Assembly (NCBI RefSeq): GCF_000302455.1 | Contig: NZ_AMPO01000011.1 | Location: forward strand, 47,174-111,173 | Reading direction: 5' to 3' | Origin: Methanobacterium formicicum DSM 3637 | Lineage (GTDB): Archaea > Methanobacteriota > Methanobacteria > Methanobacteriales > Methanobacteriaceae | Length of the DNA: 64,000 nt | Part shown: piece after piece, positions 56,854-64,000 of the stretch | How positions within the stretch are numbered: the first letter of the stretch is position 1 | Layout: each line of letters starts with the position of its first letter | Notes under the pieces: generated by a model | Databases searched by the model: none | What the model was told of the DNA's origin: nothing | What the model saw: only the letters and a program-made list of their open reading frames with translations | Program-made: the position numbers and the translations under genes

Positions 56854-57462
56854 TTAAAGTCCGATCATTGCCCCGTATTTAGAGTAAACTTCTTTGACTA
56901 GCTCTCCAGCTTTTGGGTTTTCCCAGTCATGCATCCACTCTGATACCAGGGACTCTAAAGTAATGGGAATAACCCCTGCCTGCAGCATTCTCTGGACACC
57001 ATACTCATGAGCATCTGGTGTAGAATCACCTGCAGCATCAATTAAACCATAAACTTGGTGTCCTTCCTTTAAACCATGCAGGGTTGTATATGTAAAGCAC
57101 ATGCTGGTCCATAATCCTGAAATTACTAGCTTTTCTCTACCCGTAGCCCTGACAGCATTCCAGGTTTTCTCATCTTCAAATGCATCAAAACTTAGTATTT
57201 CCCTGGAAAATACTTCCTGGTCCGGGAATAATCTCGTAATTTCTGGGAAAAAATCCCCATTTTGTCCGGGATTAATGGTAGATAAAACCACTGGAACGTC
57301 CAAGATCTTCGCTGCCTTTGCAGCGCCAATTGCAGCATTTTTAATCAGAGTTTTATCTCCGGAAGCTATGCTTTTAATCATGGATGGCTGGTAGTCAACT
57401 AAAACTAGAACACTGTTTTTATCGGTTAACAAATCCAATTTTTTATCTTTTAAATCTATCAA
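56854..57462 (-). CDS. isochorismatase-like cysteine hydrolase
   Basis: The 202-residue protein has the catalytic triad of the isochorismatase superfamily: Asp23 in VLVDYQ, Lys near 111 in REKLVISG, and Cys122 in LWTSMCFT. It resembles members annotated as nicotinamidase-like or as general amide hydrolases; the substrate is not clear. Translation starts at TTG 57462, six bases after a strong GGGGAGGGG site. It is a single-gene unit. Confidence 0.88.
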   Translation of the reverse strand: MIDLKDKKLDLLTDKNSVLVLVDYQPSMIKSIASGDKTLIKNAAIGAAKAAKILDVPVVLSTINPGQNGDFFPEITRLFPDQEVFSREILSFDAFEDEKTWNAVRATGREKLVISGLWTSMCFTYTTLHGLKEGHQVYGLIDAAGDSTPDAHEYGVQRMLQAGVIPITLESLVSEWMHDWENPKAGELVKEVYSKYGAMIGL

Positions 57463-57839
57463 TTTAGTCCCCTCCCCTTAAAAAAATTAATAAATTGAAA
57501 CTGGTTTATTTTTCCGGTTTATCCCTTTTTTATGTAAAATTCACCTTATTACATCTTAATACATCATAATTTATAAATATTTTTAATTATTGATCTATTC
57601 TTGAAAATTATATAATATCCTTAAAAATACGGTTCGGGTAAATTTCACTAATAAATCCTTTGAATGGAAGTCATTGGATAAATTTAATACATTATTAATA
57701 GTTAAATTACCAAAAAAATAGATATCATATTTCCACTAGATTTAAGCTTATTTTAATTAATTTAATATTAAAATCCATTGAAAAGCGATGAATCAGATAA
57801 TTTAATTTCTACAAAAATAAAAAAAGGGATAGATAGGAG
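57463..57839. other. AT-rich spacer
   Basis: No open frame of note is present. It holds the leader and ribosome site of the hydrolase gene at its left end and the 3' flank of the surface-protein gene at its right end. No repeats or hairpins stand out. Confidence 0.4.
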
Positions 57840-59864
<2,025 letters not shown>

Positions 59865-60265
59865 ATTTCCACCTTCTAACCACCCGTTACTTACTATCCC
59901 TGGTTTTGGTATGAAGTCTAAATTTCATACTATTTCTGGTTTTTGATTTGATTTTTAATACAGTCCCCTCTTACAATATGACTGATATTCTGTTTTTGTG
60001 TACTATCCGGTCGGTAAATATTTTAATTCATTAAAAAAGCATCTAAAAAGATGATAAATACCTCCTCAGACATTAATCAAGAATATAATAAAAAAGTTCT
60101 GAGATAACTATTTATGTTTAATTAAATTAATTGTACATACAACTGATTACATTATCAAATCAGTACAGATATGCACATTTCATATCAAGAGTTCTCTTAG
60201 AGTCATAGAGTGTAATTAATGTATTAAAATGGATACTAAAAAATAAAGTATAAAAAGTGGTTAAA
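59865..60265. other. divergent AT-rich spacer
   Basis: It lies between the surface-protein and flavoprotein genes, which are transcribed apart, so both promoters must be here. A TATA-like AAATAAAGTATAAAAAG lies just before 60257. No gene or repeat is recognised. Confidence 0.4.
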
Positions 60266-60820
60266 ATGAAAGTAATAGGATTTACCGGAAGTCCAAGAAG
60301 TGAAAGTAACACTGAAATTCTTGTTGAAGAAATGCTTAAAGGATCATCGGATACTGGAGCCCAGACAAAGATATTCAACTTGACTGATATGAATATAGTC
60401 CCATGTAAGGCATGTATGCATTGTAAAGTTAATGAAGGTGTATGTGCTACAGATGATGATATGCAGGAGATTTACAAAGAATTAAAAGAAGCAGATGCTT
60501 TTATAGTAGGTTCACCTCTTTACTTTGGAGAGATGTCCGCCCAAACAAAACCATTCATAGACAGGCTTTTTGCTTTTTATATACCTGATTCTGAAGTAAA
60601 CAGTAAAAAAAATATGGCATTTGTATTTTCACAAGGAAACCCTGATGAAGACACGTTTTCTGAATATTATAACTACATGAAAACGATTTTTGAAATGGCG
60701 TATAACGTGGTTGATGTTTTGGTTTCCTGTGGAAATCAACTACCCGGTGATGTTAAAAATAAAACCGATGTCCTTGAAAATGCCAGGAATATAGGTAAAA
60801 AGATAGTTGAATCAAATTAA
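60266..60820 (+). CDS. iron-sulfur flavoprotein / NADPH-FMN reductase family
   Basis: The 184-residue protein starts MKVIGFTGSPRSESNTEIL, the FMN phosphate-binding loop of the flavodoxin-like fold. It carries a compact cluster motif with Cys47, Cys50, Cys53 and Cys60 (C-x2-C-x2-C-x6-C), as in methanogen iron-sulfur flavoproteins. GSPLYFGEMSAQTKPFIDR is the flavin-contact segment. It probably shuttles electrons to detoxify oxygen, peroxide or another oxidant. The ATG at 60266 is taken as start; a GTG at 60257 is in frame. A weak hairpin terminator follows. Confidence 0.92.
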   Translation: MKVIGFTGSPRSESNTEILVEEMLKGSSDTGAQTKIFNLTDMNIVPCKACMHCKVNEGVCATDDDMQEIYKELKEADAFIVGSPLYFGEMSAQTKPFIDRLFAFYIPDSEVNSKKNMAFVFSQGNPDEDTFSEYYNYMKTIFEMAYNVVDVLVSCGNQLPGDVKNKTDVLENARNIGKKIVESN

Positions 60821-60831
60821 AGTTCAACTTA

Positions 60832-60860
60832 TTGGTTATATCAAACCAAACTATTTTTTT
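60832..60860 (+). terminator. hairpin terminator after the flavoprotein gene
   Basis: The arms TTGGTT and AACCAA enclose ATATCA (and one extra A), followed by ACTATTTTTTT. The stem is short, so this is a modest call. Confidence 0.5.
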
Positions 60861-60996
60861 AGAGAATATTGACACGTTTTTATGAGATAGATATAGTTTT
60901 AAAAACTGTTTTATCTGCCAATTGTAAAAATAATATCATTATTTAAATTTAAGTAATATGGAATGGTTTTTTTTAAATTATTCAATGAACTTATAA

Positions 60997-61386
60997 CTAT
61001 TCCAAAGATTCCTGAATCCGATCTACAATACACACCCGGTTCCATCCCACAACACCGCTGGCAATTCTCTCCAGCTCCTCAGGAACATCTTCCAATCCAT
61101 AAGGGCGTATTAAAACAAGGGGTTTTCCGAGTTTTTGGGCTATATTTACCTGTTTTTGGATTAAATCATGGTGCTTGGAGTAAAGGCCGGTTAATATGAT
61201 CACCACCTCGGCTGGTTCAATTTGTTGTTTTAACTCTTCCAGACTGTTTTCTCCAGGAACACCATGATCCTCCCATTCAAAGTCATGTGCTTCAATAAGT
61301 TTCTGGATAAAGGTGAGGTATTCTTCATCACCTTCTCCATTATGGCTGATAAACAAATGATAAATTTTCAGTTCTTCTTCAAACAT
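60997..61386 (-). CDS. TIR-like protein of the MTH538/DUF1863 type
   Basis: The ~129-residue single-domain protein has the flavodoxin-like pattern of this family: the first strand YHLFISHNGEGDEEYL, a middle strand VVIILTGLYSKHHDL, and the strand KPLVLIRPYGLEDVPEEL. MTH538 of Methanothermobacter is the named reference, and ThsB of the Thoeris defence system is a related TIR-like family. No ThsA or other effector is adjacent, so a defence role is speculative; a signalling role is equally possible. The ATG at 61386 sits behind GTGGAA; a GTG at 61395 is in frame. Confidence 0.75.
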   Translation of the reverse strand: MFEEELKIYHLFISHNGEGDEEYLTFIQKLIEAHDFEWEDHGVPGENSLEELKQQIEPAEVVIILTGLYSKHHDLIQKQVNIAQKLGKPLVLIRPYGLEDVPEELERIASGVVGWNRVCIVDRIQESLE

Positions 61387-61482
61387 TTCCACCACACACC
61401 TTTGTGTTGAAGTTAAAACAGGGTTTATAATGATCCATTAGATTATATTAATCATTAAACTACATGGGATTTAAATTTAATT

Positions 61483-61698
61483 TTAATCGTTCTTTAACTT
61501 TTCAATCAATATTTGCTTTTTATTTTCATCCTGAAGCCAGATTTTAACTTCCTTCCAGACCAGGTTGCACTTATCTTCGGCTTTCATTCCTATGATCTTT
61601 CGAATGGAAAGGTCAACTTCTTTACGATCTTTTTTATCTTCCGGATGTAAATCTGCTTCGGTTAAAACATCCTTCATATACCTAAGATAACAGCTCAT
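61483..61698 (-). CDS. small conserved-looking methanogen protein
   Basis: The 71-residue protein starts MSCYLRYMKDVLTEADLHPE and has a second half with IRKIIGMKAEDKCNLVWKEV. The ATG at 61698 follows GGAGTGATGATC. The spacing of a Met-Ser-Cys-Tyr start and a central Cys-Asn-x-x-Trp resembles small proteins seen in other methanogens, but I cannot name the family. Function is unknown. It lies 87 bases upstream of the TIR-like gene on the same strand and may be co-transcribed with it. Confidence 0.7.
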   Translation of the reverse strand: MSCYLRYMKDVLTEADLHPEDKKDRKEVDLSIRKIIGMKAEDKCNLVWKEVKIWLQDENKKQILIEKLKND

Positions 61699-61846
61699 GA
61701 TCATCACTCCTTAAACTCTATCTTTCCTCACTATGAGTAGTATTACACAGTATCCTTTTTAGAGCATCTACCATAACTCCAATATAAATATAATTAATAT
61801 TAATAATAATTAAATAAAAATATTGAATAACGAAGGAGTTACTTCA

Positions 61847-62332
61847 ATGGAAAAACTGAGTAAAATTCTTGCAGTATTGTTAATTATTGTGTCAGCATCC
61901 TTTGCTTATGTTTTAATTTTTGGATTATCTTTTGAAGGTAGTGAAACTGATTTCTATGTAACTCCAGTCACTGGAGATGAAAACATCTCCACCTATAAAT
62001 ATTCATGCTCTGAACTTAACGTATCAACAATATTTGATTATAATGCTTTAAATGGCCAAATGGTAAAAGTAACAGGTCAAATATTTAATAAAACAGAATA
62101 TTTTCAATTTAACAAAACACGAACCAGTCTAATAATCAAAGTTCCTGAGATTTCAAATCCTTATCCTGCACCTTACATTCTTGCTTCATACACGGGTACC
62201 ATACCTTATAATATAAACGATACAATAACCGTTTACGGAGAATACTCCTACCCTGCCTGTGTTGATTCACCACCAGAATTAGCTAAAATAGGCTTAATAG
62301 ACATAAGAGCAGGATACATTGAAAAAATGTAA
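61847..62332 (+). CDS. membrane-anchored OB-fold-like protein
   Basis: The ~161-residue protein starts at ATG 61847, behind a GAAGGAG site, with a hydrophobic anchor (residues ~6-27). The external part has the strand pattern of an OB fold (YNALNGQMVKVTGQIFNKTE, SLIIKVP, NDTITVYGEYSY), similar to tRNA_anti-like or YdeI-like external domains. It contains two Cys that could pair (CSELN and CVDSPP). The open frame upstream to TTG 61823 is not needed. Ligand and function are unknown. Confidence 0.6.
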   Translation: MEKLSKILAVLLIIVSASFAYVLIFGLSFEGSETDFYVTPVTGDENISTYKYSCSELNVSTIFDYNALNGQMVKVTGQIFNKTEYFQFNKTRTSLIIKVPEISNPYPAPYILASYTGTIPYNINDTITVYGEYSYPACVDSPPELAKIGLIDIRAGYIEKM

Positions 62333-62406
62333 ATAAAACATGGGTAGTTTTTTCGCATTTTAGTGTAATCTTGAAGATAAATTTAATGAATACTAGAATA
62401 ATAATT

Positions 62407-62426
62407 ATGTGATAAGTTTATCACAT
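62407..62426. promoter_or_regulatory. inverted repeat, candidate operator
   Basis: ATGTGATAAGTTTATCACAT is a repeat with nine-base arms around GT. It lies about 75 bases after the OB-fold-like gene and 250 bases before the nitrilase gene. A terminator is unlikely because no T run follows. A regulator site is the better guess. Confidence 0.45.
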
Positions 62427-62605
62427 TTATATCAAAACAAGCTCTAAATGTTGTACATTTAATACAATTGGTACTTCTAATAGTTTTAATGGAATATTCA
62501 AGCTTAATGGAATAAACAATATGTTCCAATAGAATGGTAATTAAATAATTAAAGCCAATATTAAATTATATAGTTATTGATATAGCTATTGCAAATGTTA
62601 ATTGT

Positions 62606-62663
62606 GTAATTAGTGTTATACTAGTAATCAGTGTTATATCTACGTAATTAGTAGTATATCTTG
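62606..62663. repeat. three ~19-bp direct repeats before the nitrilase gene
   Basis: GTAATTAGTGTTATACTA, GTAATCAGTGTTATATCTAC and GTAATTAGTAGTATATCTTG follow one another directly, ending 14 bases before the start codon at 62677. They lie where a promoter is expected, and the TTATAT cores may include the TATA box. Confidence 0.65.
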
Positions 62664-62676
62664 TGAGAATGGTAAA

Positions 62677-63504
62677 ATGAAAGATAATTTTCAAGTGGCA
62701 CTGTGCCAGATGAAGGTAGTGGCAGATAAAAGTGAGAATATTGCCCGGGCAATTTCCATGATCCATGAAGCTGCCCCTAACTCGGATTTGGTGATATTGC
62801 CTGAAATGTGGAATTGTCCTTACCAGACTTCGCTCTTCCCAGAATATGCTGAGGAAAGAGGAAACAGTCCCACCTTAGATGCCATTTCTAAATCTGCGAA
62901 GGATGATGGTGTTTATATTGTGGCGGGTTCCATTCCTGAAAAACAAGATGGTAATATTTACAATTCCTGTTTTATTTTCAATCCCCAGGGTGAAATTATA
63001 GGAACACACCGTAAAGTTCATCTTTTTGATATTGACGTACCAGGAGAAATCAGTTTCAAGGAATCAGAAACCCTCACAGCAGGTAACCAGATCACAGTAG
63101 TGGACACGCCACTTTGCAAAATAGGAATATGTATCTGTTATGATGTGCGTTTTCCCGAATTATTACGGTTAATGGTTCTGGAAGGGGCTGAGTTAATTGT
63201 TGTTCCAGGGGCATTCAACCTTACCACTGGACCTGCTCATTGGAAACCATTAATTCAGGTGAGGGCAGTTGATAATCAGGTTTTCATGGCTGCAGCATCA
63301 CCGGCCCGGGACCCTGATGCTTCCTATGTGGCCTATGGACATTCCATGGTATGTGATCCATGGGGAACAATCCTAAAAGAAGCAAGAACAGGTGAACAAA
63401 TAATATATGCCACAATTAACCGGGAAATGATTCCGAAAATTCGCCAGGAACTTCCACTTCTTCTCAACCGGCGATCAGACATCTATCAATTAAAGAAAAA
63501 ATGA
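62677..63504 (+). CDS. carbon-nitrogen hydrolase (nitrilase family, omega-amidase-like)
   Basis: The 275-residue protein has the family's catalytic triad: Glu43 in VILPEMWNCPY, Lys113 in THRKVHLFDID, and Cys154 in GICICYDVRFPEL. The motifs THRKVHLFDID and CYDVRFPELLR resemble omega-amidases and N-carbamoyl hydrolases more than true nitrilases. It should cleave a small amide such as a keto-acid amide. The substrate is not certain. It is cytosolic and monocistronic, with repeats close upstream of its start. Confidence 0.92.
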   Translation: MKDNFQVALCQMKVVADKSENIARAISMIHEAAPNSDLVILPEMWNCPYQTSLFPEYAEERGNSPTLDAISKSAKDDGVYIVAGSIPEKQDGNIYNSCFIFNPQGEIIGTHRKVHLFDIDVPGEISFKESETLTAGNQITVVDTPLCKIGICICYDVRFPELLRLMVLEGAELIVVPGAFNLTTGPAHWKPLIQVRAVDNQVFMAAASPARDPDASYVAYGHSMVCDPWGTILKEARTGEQIIYATINREMIPKIRQELPLLLNRRSDIYQLKKK

Positions 63505-63720
63505 GTATGGACTTTATTTAGATGTAAAGTAACTTATTTTAATGTGGGGATTCCATATTTAATTTGATTTTTTTTATGTGCTGTAAATTTCCTTGTTACT
63601 GTGAAGTTTCTTAATTACTGTGAAGTTCCTTATCATTGAAATTTCCTAATAATGTGGAATTTCCTATTTTAAGGTTCTTATAATCTAATGATTTAAACAA
63701 AAATGTTTTGATTCAGAATT

Positions 63721-64000
63721 TTACTTCTGAATCTTTTTAAGGGCTTTATTGCATGCTTTTTTAAATTCTTTATCTCCAGTTGCTGCACGGCGGGCTTTTT
63801 TAATGGGGTCAATACCACGTTCGTCCCCAATATCTCCCAGTGCTTTAACTGCAGCCACCCTAACACCCCAGTCTTCATCAGTTAACATTCCAATTAACGG
63901 ATCTACTGCAGCGTCATTACCTATCTCACCCAGTGCTTTGGAGGCGAATTTACGTACACTCCAATCCTCATCAGATAAAGCTTCCACTAAATGGTCAACT
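63721..64000 (-). CDS. HEAT-repeat protein (partial, N-terminus beyond window)
   Basis: The minus-strand frame is open at the right edge; only the C-terminal 92 residues are visible. They form about two and a half PBS lyase-type HEAT repeats (DEDWSVRKFASKALGEIGND and DEDWGVRVAAVKALGDIGDE), then a basic C-terminal helix. It is related in repeat type to the protein at 39758 but has a different tail. It is probably a scaffold for protein contacts. The start cannot be seen. Confidence 0.85.
   Translation of the reverse strand, partial: VDHLVEALSDEDWSVRKFASKALGEIGNDAAVDPLIGMLTDEDWGVRVAAVKALGDIGDERGIDPIKKARRAATGDKEFKKACNKALKKIQK

Noticed and set aside
60997..61386. Calling a Thoeris defence system
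   Set aside because: Only a TIR-like protein is present; no ThsA or other effector gene lies nearby.

Overview
The window is a piece of a methanogenic archaeal chromosome, almost certainly from Methanobacteriales and most likely Methanobacterium or a close relative. The evidence is the set of lineage markers: archaeal-type PEP carboxylase, cyclic 2,3-diphosphoglycerate synthetase, the archaeal aromatic-precursor pair (ADH synthase and DHQ synthase II), a small siroheme Dsr-like protein, a thermosome subunit, NucS, a UPF0058 protein, an MTH538-type TIR-like protein and a large beta-helix surface protein. Spacers are very AT-rich. Starts are a mix of ATG, GTG and TTG, often with strong GGAGG/GGTGA ribosome sites. 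I found no rRNA, tRNA or CRISPR array.

Layout. 0-3 kb: a partial HPr-kinase-like P-loop gene, then DHQ synthase II and ADH synthase, all on the minus strand. 3-5 kb: a lone tyrosine integrase sitting between an intact small methyltransferase gene and a second, diverged copy of that gene's 3' end; this looks like an integration scar. 5-9 kb: an orphan AT-rich gene, a degraded stretch, and a divergent signalling pair made of a frameshifted PAS/histidine kinase and a response regulator-PAS protein. 9-25 kb: mostly core metabolism and housekeeping (Dsr-like protein, ppcA, HI0933-type flavoprotein, aspS, hisD, UPF0058, cDPG synthetase, a deformylase-like protein, DUF2188, a metal P-type ATPase, thermosome). 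25-28 kb: an iron operon, DtxR-FeoA regulator plus FeoB, with candidate DtxR boxes. 29-32 kb: acetate assimilation (acetyl-CoA synthetase and a SatP-type acetate transporter).

32-37 kb holds the most unusual locus: a compact minus-strand operon of a Ycf46-like AAA+ ATPase, a membrane-anchored DUF1257/Ycf35-like protein, a DUF2997 protein, a membrane helix-hairpin-helix protein and a single-domain radical SAM protein. A zinc-ribbon gene remnant lies just upstream. Ycf46, Ycf35 and DUF2997 are families known mainly from cyanobacteria and plastids. This is the best candidate for an undescribed system.

37-52 kb: a GMC-type oxidoreductase carrying a 4Fe-4S motif, a DtxR regulator, a HEAT-repeat protein, a HIT protein, a ZIP transporter, an MFS exporter, an M48 protease, NucS, and a MoxR-VWA pair whose MoxR gene seems to start at ATT. 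52-64 kb is accessory and sensory: a TRAM protein, a PD-(D/E)xK-like nuclease, a multi-PAS histidine kinase, DUF488, a frameshifted DUF2769 gene, an isochorismatase-like hydrolase, a 674-residue surface protein, an iron-sulfur flavoprotein, a TIR-like protein, a nitrilase-family amidase and a partial HEAT-repeat gene. Many spacers carry short degenerate tandem repeats, and several carry clear inverted repeats that look like operators.
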